Source: Granulicatella sp. WM01 (GTDB lineage Bacteria; Bacillota; Bacilli; Lactobacillales; Aerococcaceae). Taken from it: a stretch of DNA of 62,017 nucleotides. The notes under the pieces were generated by a model. That model was not told the DNA's origin and ran no database searches. It worked only from the letters and a program-made list of their open reading frames with translations. The position numbers and the translations under genes were made by a program. Positions 46,895-56,107 of the stretch are shown piece after piece. Numbering within the stretch: position 1 is the stretch's first letter; every line of letters starts with the position of its first letter. Location of the stretch: NCBI RefSeq assembly GCF_004570605.1, contig NZ_SPPB01000004.1:1-62017 (forward strand), read 5' to 3'.

Positions 46895-48652
46895 GTGACA
46901 TACAAAAAGTGTTTTGTAGGAGCAATAGCACTAGCATGCCTTTCTGCATGTAATAATACAGATAATAATGGAACAGCTAGTCAAAATAAAGAGTTGATTT
47001 CTAGTGTAACACATGAAGGTACAAGCATTCAAGGAGGTACTTTAAAATACGCTATTATAAATGATAGTCCAATCTCCGGAATATTGAATAGTGTTTTTTA
47101 TCAAAATTCGGTAGATTCTGAAGTGATTGACTTTTTCGATGAATCGTTATTTTCAAATGATGATCAGTTAAAAATTACAGATTCTGGTATTGGTAAATTG
47201 ACTTATGATATAGAGAAAAAGACTATTACAGTTACTATTAAAGAAAATATTAAATGGTCAGACGGTCAACCATTGACAATTGACGATTACATTTTTGCTT
47301 TTGAAGTCATTGGACATAAAGAGTACCAAGGATTACGTTATGACAGCAATATGAAAATGATTGATGGTATGGCAGAATATCACGAAGGAATCACGCCTAC
47401 AATTTCAGGAATTACTAAGAATAATGACTATTCTGTGACATTCCAAGTTAAAGAATTAAGTGCAGATGTCATACAAGCTGGAGGATTTTGGGCTAACCCT
47501 ATGCCAAAACATATTTTTGGACAGATGGAAGTGAAGGATATGGCTGCTTCTGATGCTGTACGCAAAAATCCTGTTGGGTTAGGTGCATTTAAAGTAAAAA
47601 GTGTGGTATCTGGAGAATCTGTTATATTAGAAGCTAATCCGTATTATTGGAAAGGAAAGCCAAAGATTGAAAATGTTGTTATTGAAGTTGTTAACATCAA
47701 TAACGCTGCTTCAGAATTTGCTAGTGGAAATTATGATATTATGGCGGTTCCTACTTCCAAAGAATACTATGATGCATTTGCTAAATTAAAAAATGCTACA
47801 ATTTTAGGTTATTGGAGCGATGCTATTTCTTATTTAGGGTTTAAAGTTGGTAAATGGGATGCTACTTCAGAAAATGTTATTTTTGATAAGGAATCAAAAA
47901 TGGCAAATAAATCATTACGTCAGGCAATGGGGTATGCTTTAGATTTAGATTCTTTTGCAACATCTTTTTACGATGTCTTACAAAAACGTGCTAATTCATT
48001 AATTACACCAAACTTTAATGGTTTTTATGACAGTAAATTAGAAGGGTACGTTTACAATGTTGAAAAAGCTACTAAATTATTAGATGAAGCAGGATATAAA
48101 GATATTGATGGTGATGGGTTACGTGAAGATCCAAATGGTAAAAAATTAACAATTAATTTTGCTTTTATGTCTGGTGGTAATGGAGAGGCACAAGCACAAT
48201 ATTATATCCAACAATGGAAAGCAGTAGGATTAGATGTTCAGCTGACAAATGGAAGATTGCTTGAATTTAATTCATTTTATGATTTAGTTGAAAATGATGA
48301 TCCAGCTATTGATGTTTATTCAGCAGCATGGTCAATCGGAGGGAATCCTAATCCAGAAACGCTTTGGGGAAATAACCCAAATAATTATACACGATTTGTG
48401 TCATCAGAGCATGATGACATATTGAAAAAATTCTCTACAGAGGATATGTTTGATACAGAAAAACAAAAAGAGGCCTATCAAAAATGGCAAGCCTATGCGA
48501 ATGAAGAAGCATTTGCTATTCCAACATTGTTCCGTGTTTCTCTAACAGCTGTTAACAAGCGTGTAAAATCTTTAAATATTTCTGTAGATGAAACAAACTA
48601 TAAGTATAATTTACATAAACTAGAATTGACAGCAACTGAGCCGTTAAAATAG
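46895..48652 (+). CDS. oligopeptide-binding lipoprotein (ABC transporter, OppA type)
   Basis: The 585-residue protein has a lipoprotein signal ending LACLSAC (Cys19) and the SBP_bac_5 domain: ITVTIKENIKWSDGQPLTIDDYIFAFE, LGAFKVKSV, NPYYWKGKPKIENVVIEV and LRQAMGYALDLDSFA (family motifs given in part). It captures peptides for an Opp transporter whose other subunits are not next to it, so it is an orphan binding protein. The GTG at 46895 follows AGAGGAGGAATTAA; the upstream frame start at 46859 lacks a site. Confidence 0.9.
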   Translation: MTYKKCFVGAIALACLSACNNTDNNGTASQNKELISSVTHEGTSIQGGTLKYAIINDSPISGILNSVFYQNSVDSEVIDFFDESLFSNDDQLKITDSGIGKLTYDIEKKTITVTIKENIKWSDGQPLTIDDYIFAFEVIGHKEYQGLRYDSNMKMIDGMAEYHEGITPTISGITKNNDYSVTFQVKELSADVIQAGGFWANPMPKHIFGQMEVKDMAASDAVRKNPVGLGAFKVKSVVSGESVILEANPYYWKGKPKIENVVIEVVNINNAASEFASGNYDIMAVPTSKEYYDAFAKLKNATILGYWSDAISYLGFKVGKWDATSENVIFDKESKMANKSLRQAMGYALDLDSFATSFYDVLQKRANSLITPNFNGFYDSKLEGYVYNVEKATKLLDEAGYKDIDGDGLREDPNGKKLTINFAFMSGGNGEAQAQYYIQQWKAVGLDVQLTNGRLLEFNSFYDLVENDDPAIDVYSAAWSIGGNPNPETLWGNNPNNYTRFVSSEHDDILKKFSTEDMFDTEKQKEAYQKWQAYANEEAFAIPTLFRVSLTAVNKRVKSLNISVDETNYKYNLHKLELTATEPLK

Positions 48653-48705
48653 GTAAGTTTATAGTGAAAGATACTGATAGATTTTTCGTATAATAGCATA
48701 AAACT

Positions 48706-48758
48706 AAAAACTGGATAACATCTATACGATATGAAGTATAGGGGTTATTCAGTTTTTT
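48706..48758 (+). terminator. terminator of the oligopeptide-binding protein gene
   Basis: AACTGGATAAC pairs with GTTATTCAGTT (G-U in the middle) over a 28-base loop that can fold on CTATAC/GTATAG, then TTTTTT. Confidence 0.75.
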
Positions 48759-48776
48759 ATGGATGTACAATAAATT

Positions 48777-48806
48777 GTGTTGGTGAACAAAAAAGTTTGC
48801 CAACAC
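48777..48806 (+). repeat. dispersed hairpin family copy 3
   Basis: GTGTTGGTGAAC pairs with GTTTGCCAACAC around an A-run, then GATTATTTTTATA. It shares core and flanking pattern with the hairpins at 36263 and 45269. As it sits right behind another terminator, its presence is not explained by termination alone. Confidence 0.65.
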
Positions 48807-48983
48807 GATTATTTTTATATAATAAAAAAACGTTTGTTATTTATTAATATGATGTATTTATTTTTGTTCTATATTAAATAGTGGGATGCGATTTTAGGCG
48901 CATGATATTCTCTATATCTAATTACTTTTATATAGTTTGATAAAAAATAAATGTCATTTGACAACTTTACAAATAGATGTAAA

Positions 48984-49023
48984 TAAATTCAAATGAGATG
49001 GTTAAATATCTCATTTGAATTTA
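48984..49023. repeat. perfect 16-bp inverted repeat
   Basis: TAAATTCAAATGAGAT (48984-48999) and its exact complement (49008-49023) flank an eight-base loop. There is no T-run, and both sides read alike. It could be an operator for a dimeric regulator or a transcript end structure. Confidence 0.65.
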
Positions 49024-49218
49024 AAATCATTTTTTAGACGTTTAGTTAATCATTTAATTTTCTATTTTTTATAAAGGTATTGTTAGTGGGGGAGATATAC
49101 AATAGTGTTTTAGGGTATCTATTTTTTTATGTTATTTGTAAATGAGATAAATTGCTATACAAGGTTTTAAATAAGGTATGGTATAATGTAAGTGATTAAA
49201 CAGAAAAGGAGAAATATG

Positions 49219-50274
49219 ATGCCAATTTATGATTGTCAGAGATGTGGATTTATTTATAATTCGTTTGTTGGAGATGCTAAAAATGGTGTTCCAGAAAAAA
49301 TGTCTTTAAGTCAGTTAAAAGGAACGTTGTGCTATGATTGCGGAATGGCTGCTTGTAACCGGAAGCGACGTGAAACAAAGGCATATTCCGGTTTGGAAGT
49401 AGAAGCGTATCCCTATTTATGTGGACAGACGTCTTCTTTTGTGTATACAAATGAATGTCAAGGAAAACGTGTATTAGATGTTGGAGCGGGAACAGGAAAA
49501 ATAGGGCAATCTTTTGCTGAAAATGGAGCATCTGTTACTTTTTTAGAAAAAAGTGACGATATGGTAAAATGTTTAGAATATGTTTCACAACGATTTGAGA
49601 ATAGTACGATTGAACAAAAAGATATTTTAGATGCTCAGTTGTCTGATTTTGATATTATTGTTGCAGGAGATGGATTGTTACAACATGTTCAAACATTTCA
49701 AGAGCAAAGAAATGTATTTGAAAAATTAGCGTATGCATTAAATCTTAATGGAGAGCTATTTATTGAATTGTTTATTCCAAAAGGAATGACAATGCAGAGT
49801 AAACGAGTTAAAGAAGCTTATGAGGGAACGTATTATTTTATGGACGTTATAGCTGAATTGGATTTATTGTCAAAAGAAATTCGAACAGAGATTGCTATTG
49901 AAAAGGTTGTAGATAATAAAGTTTTAGAAAAGGCAAGATTCGAACGATTATTATCGTTAATTTTATTGAAGGATATTGAGCAGATGATTGAGATGCTCAA
50001 TGAAAAATCAGATGGTATAGAATATGTATTAAGTGCATGCCAACAATTTGATAGTCCATCTACAAGTGATTATTTTAAAGTAAAAAGTTATAGTCAGCAC
50101 AGAATGATTACACATGAGTGGATACATACTGGATATCCATTTTCTATGACTGACACACAACAAGTAAGTTGGTGGCGTTTGTGTATTACAAAGAAAAAAC
50201 GTATTCAACATAAACGGACGTGTTGTGCAATGAAACATGCTAAAACGTGTGAAACACATAAATCATGTTCATAG
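49219..50274 (+). CDS. rubredoxin-like domain fused to a class I SAM methyltransferase
   Basis: The 351-residue protein starts with C6-QR-C9-GFIY and C38-YD-C41-G, the spacing and CxxCG form of rubredoxin (an Fe(Cys)4 site). From about residue 83 a Rossmann methyltransferase follows: KRVLDVGAGTGKIGQSFAENG, TFLEKSDDMV, and a post-motif DIIVAGDGLLQHVQ. The tail TCCAMKHAKTCETHKSCS has four Cys and two His, possibly another metal site. No signal peptide. It lies upstream of a BtuCDF-type importer. The substrate is unknown. ATG 49219 is seven bases after AGGAG; ATG 49216 is the alternative. Confidence 0.75.
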   Translation: MPIYDCQRCGFIYNSFVGDAKNGVPEKMSLSQLKGTLCYDCGMAACNRKRRETKAYSGLEVEAYPYLCGQTSSFVYTNECQGKRVLDVGAGTGKIGQSFAENGASVTFLEKSDDMVKCLEYVSQRFENSTIEQKDILDAQLSDFDIIVAGDGLLQHVQTFQEQRNVFEKLAYALNLNGELFIELFIPKGMTMQSKRVKEAYEGTYYFMDVIAELDLLSKEIRTEIAIEKVVDNKVLEKARFERLLSLILLKDIEQMIEMLNEKSDGIEYVLSACQQFDSPSTSDYFKVKSYSQHRMITHEWIHTGYPFSMTDTQQVSWWRLCITKKKRIQHKRTCCAMKHAKTCETHKSCS

Positions 50275-50551
50275 TATTTTATTGATAAGTGATTACATTA
50301 TATAAGAAAGGTTATAAGTTTATTGTAGCTATATATTTATTATTTAGGAGATGTTATATGATATGTTGTAAAATGATCTATTTAGTTTAGCAATTTTAAT
50401 AAAATTATGAAGATTAATTGTTTATAGAATACGTTTTATGTCTATATACATGTTTATATAATTGAAAAAATATAGCAAGTATATTATAATGAAAGAGTTA
50501 TCAATATATTAATGATATACAACAATAAATAAAATAAAGGAGTTTTATCTT

Positions 50552-51625
50552 ATGCATAATATGAAAAAACTAATCTCAATGACGAGTGCGGTACTTTTAT
50601 TATTTGCTTGTCAAGCAAATACAACAACTCAACGAAAGGATGCTAGTCAAATTAAACAGGAAAATAGTGCACAAAGTGGTGTGAACTCTGCATCTATTTC
50701 CGAACATAAAACAGTTTATCCGCTGACTATTCAAACATACGGATCAAATGGAGAAGCTATTTCTACAGTCTATCAAAAAGCACCAGAAAAAGTTGTGGCA
50801 GTTTATCAAGGAAGTATTGAAACATTGCTAGCTTTAGGGTTGGAAGATAGAATTGTTGCAGCATCTGGACTTGATAATGAAGTTCCAGATAATCAAAAAG
50901 CAGCATTCTCCAAAATTAACTATTTAGATAGTTTTACGCCAAGTTTGGAAGAAGTCACTTTATTAAATCCCGATATGATTTTTTCTTGGGGGTCATTATT
51001 TTCAGAGAAAACATTGGGAAATACTCAAGACTGGATTGATAAAGGAACGAATACATACATTAATACAAATACAAAGCGTGGAACAGATGTTGCACGTACT
51101 TTGGAAAATGAATACACAGATATTTTGAATATTGGAAAAATATTTGATGTACAAAGCAAGTCTGAACGTATGGTTAATCAAATGAAATCTACTATTGAAA
51201 AAGTTATTGAAAAAACGAAAAATATTAATGAAAAACCAAAAACGTTGATTATAGAGCCAACAGGTGAGGGCATATTGAATTATGGAAAAAATACGCTTGG
51301 TGGAGATATGATTACTCAATTAGGAGGACAGTTAAGTAACCCTGATGGAGCACAATTAGGAAAAGAAGATATTATTAAAGCAAATCCAGATGTTATTTTT
51401 GTGGTATATATGCCTTATGCTGGAGATAATGCTGAAGAAGTAAAACAAAAGAGTTTAGACGCTGTTTTAAATGATGACGCTTTTTCAAGTTTAAATGCGC
51501 TTAAAAATAAACGTGTTGTGCCAATCATATTGAGTGAAATGTTTGCCAGTGCCACACGTACACATGACGGAATTATTCACTTTGCTCAAGGTTTATATCC
51601 AACGACTGATTTAGATTTGGAGTAG
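50552..51625 (+). CDS. ABC transporter substrate-binding lipoprotein (BtuF/FecB/FhuD class)
   Basis: The 357-residue lipoprotein (signal to LLLFAC, Cys20) has the periplasmic-binding fold of class III: KVVAVYQGSIETLLALGLEDRIVAASG, LEEVTLLNPDMIFSWGS, LGGDMITQLGG, EDIIKANPDVIFVV and LNALKNKRVVPI. Such proteins bind ferric siderophores, heme or cobalamin; the ligand cannot be read here. The permease gene follows after three bases. The start ATG 50552 is nine bases after AAAGGAG. Confidence 0.88.
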   Translation: MHNMKKLISMTSAVLLLFACQANTTTQRKDASQIKQENSAQSGVNSASISEHKTVYPLTIQTYGSNGEAISTVYQKAPEKVVAVYQGSIETLLALGLEDRIVAASGLDNEVPDNQKAAFSKINYLDSFTPSLEEVTLLNPDMIFSWGSLFSEKTLGNTQDWIDKGTNTYINTNTKRGTDVARTLENEYTDILNIGKIFDVQSKSERMVNQMKSTIEKVIEKTKNINEKPKTLIIEPTGEGILNYGKNTLGGDMITQLGGQLSNPDGAQLGKEDIIKANPDVIFVVYMPYAGDNAEEVKQKSLDAVLNDDAFSSLNALKNKRVVPIILSEMFASATRTHDGIIHFAQGLYPTTDLDLE

Positions 51626-51628
51626 TAT

Positions 51629-52705
51629 ATGCCACAGACAAATAAATATGTGCAATACGTAAAATCACTAGGATTTATTGTGATATTTTTGATACTCATA
51701 TTAGGACTGGTTGCCTCAATTTTTATAGCTGTTACATTTGGAAATGCTAAAATAGATATTTCTGATGTGTATGGTGTTATTTTTTATGAATGGTTTCATT
51801 TAGACGGATTACAACAGTATGCAAGTGGAGCAATTCATGATGTTGTTTGGATTATTCGTTTTCCACGTGTCCTAATGGCTTGTACAGTAGGTATGGGACT
51901 GGCAGTATGTGGTGTTGTAATGCAAGCAACTATAAAAAATCCTTTAGCAGATCCATATATTTTAGGTGTATCGTCTGGAGCAGCTTTTGGAGCAACTTTA
52001 GCAGTATTTTTTGGTGTTGGAGCAATTTTTGGGACACATGCTGTAGGTGTTATGGCTTTTGCTGGAGCAGTTATTTCCTCGATTATTGTATTATGTATTT
52101 CCAGTCGTTCAGGAGGATCTGATGTTGGACGATTAGTTTTAGGTGGTATTGCAGTGAGTGCAATTTGTTCATCATTTACAAGTTTTATTATTTTTATTGC
52201 GAATAATCGGAATGCAACGAATGAAATTATGTTTTGGACTATGGGAAGTTTATCGGGTGCTAAGTGGAAAACAGTAGTTGTTGTCCTACCTATTATGCTA
52301 GTGTGTACAAGTATATTTTGGAGTCAGTTTAAATATTTAAATGTGATGCTGCTTGGTGATGAAACGGCTATTACTTTAGGTGTCGATAGTAGAAAATTAA
52401 GGCGAATATATATGCTGATTGCTTCGTTAATGGTTGGATTTGCCGTATATGCTGCTGGTGTGATTGGCTTTGTCGGATTAATGATACCACATGCTATCAG
52501 AATGGTGTTTGGAACAGATCATAAAAAAATAATTCCAATGAGTGCATTAGTTGGTGGAATCTTCTTAATTTGGGCAGATATTTTGTGTCGTATTATTTTA
52601 GATCATGCTGAAATGCCTATAGGTATTTTAATTTCTGTCATTGGAGCACCGTGCTTTATTTATATGATGTTCAAAAAATCGTATAGTTTTGGAGGGAAAA
52701 GTTGA
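51629..52705 (+). CDS. FecCD/BtuC-family ABC permease
   Basis: The 358-residue protein has about ten hydrophobic helices with the family landmarks WIIRFPRVLMACTVGMGLAV, NPLADPYILGVSSGAAFGA, LGVDSRKLRRIYM and GFVGLMIPHAIRM. The last includes the contact region for the ATPase. It forms the membrane channel of the importer. It overlaps the ATPase start by one base. Confidence 0.92.
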   Translation: MPQTNKYVQYVKSLGFIVIFLILILGLVASIFIAVTFGNAKIDISDVYGVIFYEWFHLDGLQQYASGAIHDVVWIIRFPRVLMACTVGMGLAVCGVVMQATIKNPLADPYILGVSSGAAFGATLAVFFGVGAIFGTHAVGVMAFAGAVISSIIVLCISSRSGGSDVGRLVLGGIAVSAICSSFTSFIIFIANNRNATNEIMFWTMGSLSGAKWKTVVVVLPIMLVCTSIFWSQFKYLNVMLLGDETAITLGVDSRKLRRIYMLIASLMVGFAVYAAGVIGFVGLMIPHAIRMVFGTDHKKIIPMSALVGGIFLIWADILCRIILDHAEMPIGILISVIGAPCFIYMMFKKSYSFGGKS

Positions 52706-53466
52706 TGAATGTAAAGATTGAACAACTTAAGCTATCTTTCCAAGATAAAATAGTTTTAGATAATATTGCAATGCATGTACAGGAGAATAAGTGTGTTGGT
52801 ATTATTGGACCAAACGGCAGTGGAAAGTCCACATTATTAAAATGCATCTATAGAATATTGACGCCTGATAGTGGCAAAATTTGTATGAATGGTATTGATG
52901 TAAAGACATTAAGTTACAGACAGGTTGCTCAGCAGTTAGCAGTTGTAGCGCAACATCATCACTATAATTTTGATTTTCTAGTGAAAGATATTGTGATGAT
53001 GGGACGTGTGCCACATCAAAAAATGATGCAGAAAGAAACAGATAAAGATTATGTATTGGTTGATCAAGTGTTAGAAAAAATCGATATGGTAGAGTATAAA
53101 GAAAGGTTTTTTTCTACTTTGTCCGGTGGAGAACAACAAAGAGTGATTTTAGCTAGAGCTTTAGCACAAGAACCTAAATGTTTAATTTTAGATGAGCCAA
53201 CTAATCACTTAGATATTAAGTATCAGTTACAATTAATGCGTATTGTTAAGTCTTTAGGAATTACAGTTATATCAGCTATTCACGATTTAAATATTGCGAT
53301 GAATTTTTGTGATGAATTGTATGTTTTAAAGGACGCTAAAATTATTGCTAGTGGAGCACCTGAATGCATACTAACACCTCAGTTAATTGAAGAGGTTTAT
53401 CGTGTAAGAAGTCAAATTTTAGAAGATAGCCTTGGTCAAAAACATATTGTATTTTTACAGGCATAA
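52705..53466 (+). CDS. ABC importer ATPase (FecE/BtuD class)
   Basis: The 253-residue ATPase has Walker A GPNGSGKSTLLKC, the Q-loop AQHHHYNFD, signature LSGGEQQRV, Walker B CLILDEPTNHLD and the switch His in SAIHDLN. It powers uptake through the permease upstream. The ATG at 52705 is eight bases after GGAGGG; the TTG at 52702 is in-frame but less likely. A strong terminator follows, closing the transporter unit. Confidence 0.93.
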   Translation: MNVKIEQLKLSFQDKIVLDNIAMHVQENKCVGIIGPNGSGKSTLLKCIYRILTPDSGKICMNGIDVKTLSYRQVAQQLAVVAQHHHYNFDFLVKDIVMMGRVPHQKMMQKETDKDYVLVDQVLEKIDMVEYKERFFSTLSGGEQQRVILARALAQEPKCLILDEPTNHLDIKYQLQLMRIVKSLGITVISAIHDLNIAMNFCDELYVLKDAKIIASGAPECILTPQLIEEVYRVRSQILEDSLGQKHIVFLQA

Positions 53467-53512
53467 TCTAAAGGACTAAGGAAAAATCATGTATGTCTGA
53501 AGTGAGATGTTT

Positions 53513-53570
53513 AAACCTGCGGAAAATCTTTGGTTATAACCGAAGGTTTCTCGCGGGTTTTGTTATTTTT
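53513..53570 (+). terminator. terminator of the BtuCDF-type operon
   Basis: AAACCTGCG pairs with CGCGGGTTT, and inside it AAATCTTTGGTT with AACCGAAGGTTT, giving a long stem with a very short loop followed by TTGTTATTTTT. Confidence 0.88.
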
Positions 53571-53641
53571 ATGGGGTGTCCGCCAATTTGTGTGGATAGG
53601 ATACCAAATAATGTGGATACGCTATGCCAAAAAGGTGTGGA

Positions 53642-53684
53642 CATGAATCGGTCGGAATTTTTAAAAATTCCGACCGATTTCATG
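53642..53684 (-). other. subterminal hairpin of the IS
   Basis: ATCGGTCGGAATTTTT and its complement face each other with almost no loop, and CATGAA/TTCATG extend the arms with one extra base. It lies between the transposase stop and the IS end. It may stop transcription on either strand. Confidence 0.7.
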
Positions 53685-53724
53685 TATGTAGAGTATCATT
53701 TTATTGTTTTATATTAATTATAAA

Positions 53725-54996
53725 CTAGAAAGAAAAATTGTCTTTATTGATGACGTATATTAATCTTTTTCGACGTCTCTCATGATTACGAATACCATGA
53801 GTGTTGAATAATATAGTTTTTAACTGTGAATTAATACTTTCTGCAATACTACTGTTAATTCTTTTGCCATTAATACGTACAAAAGAATTGATAATTTCTG
53901 TTCTCCAATTTATTATCATTTGCGCAAAGTTATTTAGCTCAGGTATATCAAAATGTAAAATGTTTAGGATAATCTCATCGATTTCTGATTGTGCCTCTTC
54001 TGGTTAATAATTATATTGATTAAAGTCCATATACAAATGGTAGACAGTATATGCCCCTCGTAAATCTGTATGAATATTTAACAACTTATCTAAAAGTTGT
54101 TGGCGATTTAATATCATTTTAAAACGTTTATTATACTTACCAGGTAATGTGAATAAAAATTCATTCCGTTCAATGAGTAGACTATGCCATTGTTTTAATA
54201 GATAATATTCATGTGTATTAGGTAAGTAATGTTTCAATATTCGATTTCTAATACCATATATACACTGCTGTAGCTGTTGAATGACATGGAAAGCATCAAC
54301 AGCTACTTTTGCATGTCTAAAGAAATGTTTACTAATATCTAAATAAGGCTTGTACATATCAATTGAAATATATTCAACTGTGTCTAATATACGGCTATCT
54401 ATTTTACTTAAATACTGCATTAAGTATGTCTTTTTTCTGTCGGGTAAAATATCTATGATTTTACGATTTAAAAAATCGTAGAAAATACAAGCATATTTAG
54501 AATGATAGTCATTATTTTTAGTATAAAATTCATCAATACATATGACACTTGGAAATATTACTGGTGATGATGAACAGTATCTATCAAAAATACGAATGAC
54601 TGTGGATTCTGGAATACCTACTATATTCCCTACAGAAGCAAAAGTTTCATTTGGTTGTTTCAGTAAATGCATAATCTTATAAATTGTATGAAATGACAAT
54701 TTAGATTGTCTAGGAAAAACAGGCGTGTGTGAAGCAAACGTTTTGTGACACTTCGTACACATGAGACGTTTAATACGCAATTTGACGATTAAAGTGGTAA
54801 TAACGTCCATACTAATATGACAGCTTTTAGTGTAATAGCCTTTACTTCTACAAGAAGAATGACAGTAGGGACAAGTATGGTGTATTTGAGCCAGGGTAAT
54901 TAAACAGAAATTATTATTTAAATCTAAGACATAATCAACGATGTCTTCTTTACGTAAATTTAATGAACGTAATAAAAAATCAGTGTTATGTATCAT
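53725..54996 (-). pseudogene. ISL3-family transposase interrupted by one in-frame TAA
   Basis: From ATG at 54996 the frame runs 330 codons (zinc finger CPYCHSSC and CTKCHKTF; HTH near RQSKLSFHTIYKIM; VICIDEFYTKN and YISIDMYKPY in the DDE domain) to TAA at 54004-54006. The same frame continues without shift (PEEAQSEIDEI ... NGKRINSSIAESINSQLKT) to 53725, which restores the C-terminal catalytic end. The full 423 residues are normal for ISL3. So a single base change inactivated it, unless the stop is read through. Confidence 0.85.
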
Positions 54997-55111
54997 ATGA
55001 CCTCCTTTGATACTCTACACTGATAGCATATATTTTTGTGATGTAAAATAGTAACTTATTCTGCCGTTTTGTGGGGTGGATAAACTCCACACTATTTGGT
55101 ATAGCGTATCC

Positions 55112-55459
55112 CCATCCACATAAAATGGCATTATCTTTTTTTATGTGCTATCTTAAAGGTTAAAATATGGGGGATTCATTAAATGGTGTTAGTGAAAAAC
55201 AGATTTTTTCAAATAATTATATAAAAATAATGGTATTGCAAATAAGAAGAATTTACAAATACGATTTATTGTAACTTGAGTTAAATTGTATATAAGCTAG
55301 TATTATTTAGTTAGTTTATGCTGAATATTATTTTTTACTGTATAGAATTTTAGCTTTTTTTGAATAAGTACTATACAGTATTGTATTGATAATTTATTGA
55401 CGTACTATTTGTATCTATTTTAAGAGGACAAAAAGCTGATAAGCAGCACATTAATTAAT
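55112..55459. other. intergenic region right of the IS
   Basis: About 350 bases. It contains AAAAACAGATTTT and AAAAATAATGGTATTG near 55196-55240, which resemble the sequence leading into the hairpin at 45269, and an inverted repeat TACTGTATAG/CTATACAGTA (55336-55345 and 55371-55380). No gene is seen. Confidence 0.5.
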
Positions 55460-56107
55460 TTAAAGCATAAAATAAACAATTCCAACGTATTGTAGAACTG
55501 ATGCAATTAAAATGAATATATGCCAAATCAGGTGACAAAACGGTTTTCTTTGAGCATAAAAAATAGCACCAAGAGTGTAGGATAACCCACCAGCCAACAT
55601 GAGAATGGCAAAAATTGGTTGAGATTTTTGCAAAACAACGGGAATAATGAAAATGACAAGCCATCCCATAATTAAATAAAGTGCTAGACTGAATTTTTCA
55701 TTGATTTTTGGTGTGAATATTTTGTAAAAAATACCAAATAATGTAATTGACCATTGGATTACAATAATAGTATATCCAAGCCAACCATCTACTAATGAAA
55801 GTGCTACAGGTGTATAGCTACCTGCTATTGCAATATAAATCATACTATGATCAATCATACGAAAAACGTATTTTTGTGTGCTTCTGTAACTCATAGAGTG
55901 GTAAATGGTAGAGGCTAAAAACATGAGTAGTAAACTAATAATAAAAATGGATACACCTACAACGGCTTTTAAATGATAGGCATGATATGTGTAGACCACA
56001 GAAATAGGCAGTAAAACCAACATAGCTAAAGCACCAATGCCATGTGTAATAATATTGCCGATTTCTTCTTTTATAGAGAGTTGTTTACTCAGTTTTGATG
56101 TTGTCAT
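55460..56107 (-). CDS. hemolysin III-like membrane protein (HlyIII/PAQR family)
   Basis: The 215-residue protein has seven hydrophobic helices and the family motifs ITHGIGALA, TIYHSMSY, DHSMIYIAIAGSYTP and the final CHLIWHIFIL, whose His residues form the likely metal site. Despite the name, most members are not proven hemolysins. It lies in the membrane. It overlaps the end of the DUF1836 gene by 23 bases, so the two form an operon. Confidence 0.9.
   Translation of the reverse strand: MTTSKLSKQLSIKEEIGNIITHGIGALAMLVLLPISVVYTYHAYHLKAVVGVSIFIISLLLMFLASTIYHSMSYRSTQKYVFRMIDHSMIYIAIAGSYTPVALSLVDGWLGYTIIVIQWSITLFGIFYKIFTPKINEKFSLALYLIMGWLVIFIIPVVLQKSQPIFAILMLAGGLSYTLGAIFYAQRKPFCHLIWHIFILIASVLQYVGIVYFML

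Larger units (their letters stand above)
48653..49215. other. intergenic region with three hairpins
   Basis: About 560 bases holding the terminator at 48706-48758, the hairpin-family copy at 48777-48806 and a perfect palindrome at 48984-49023 (each listed). The rest is AT-rich. A TATAAT near 49181 may be the -10 of the methyltransferase gene. Confidence 0.6.
53615..55111 (-). mobile_element. ISL3-like insertion sequence with a broken transposase
   Basis: Inverted ends are visible: GGATACGCTATGCCAAAAAG at 53615 onward on the plus strand and GGATACGCTATACCAAATAG at 55111 reading leftwards on the minus strand, both continuing to GTGTGGA. This gives an element of about 1.5 kb enclosing a 424-codon transposase frame. 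Sub-motifs (TGTGGAT, ATACCAAATA) are repeated just outside the ends, so the true tips could be some bases further out. It sits right behind the importer terminator. Confidence 0.7.

Noticed and set aside
53642-53684. Hairpin after the broken transposase as a third copy of the shared IS stem-loop
   Set aside because: Its sequence (ATCGGTCGGAATTTTT arms) does not resemble the GTCAAGG core found in the other two elements.
55460-56107. Hemolysin/virulence role of the HlyIII-like protein
   Set aside because: The family is broad and mostly of housekeeping membrane type; the name is not evidence of lysis.
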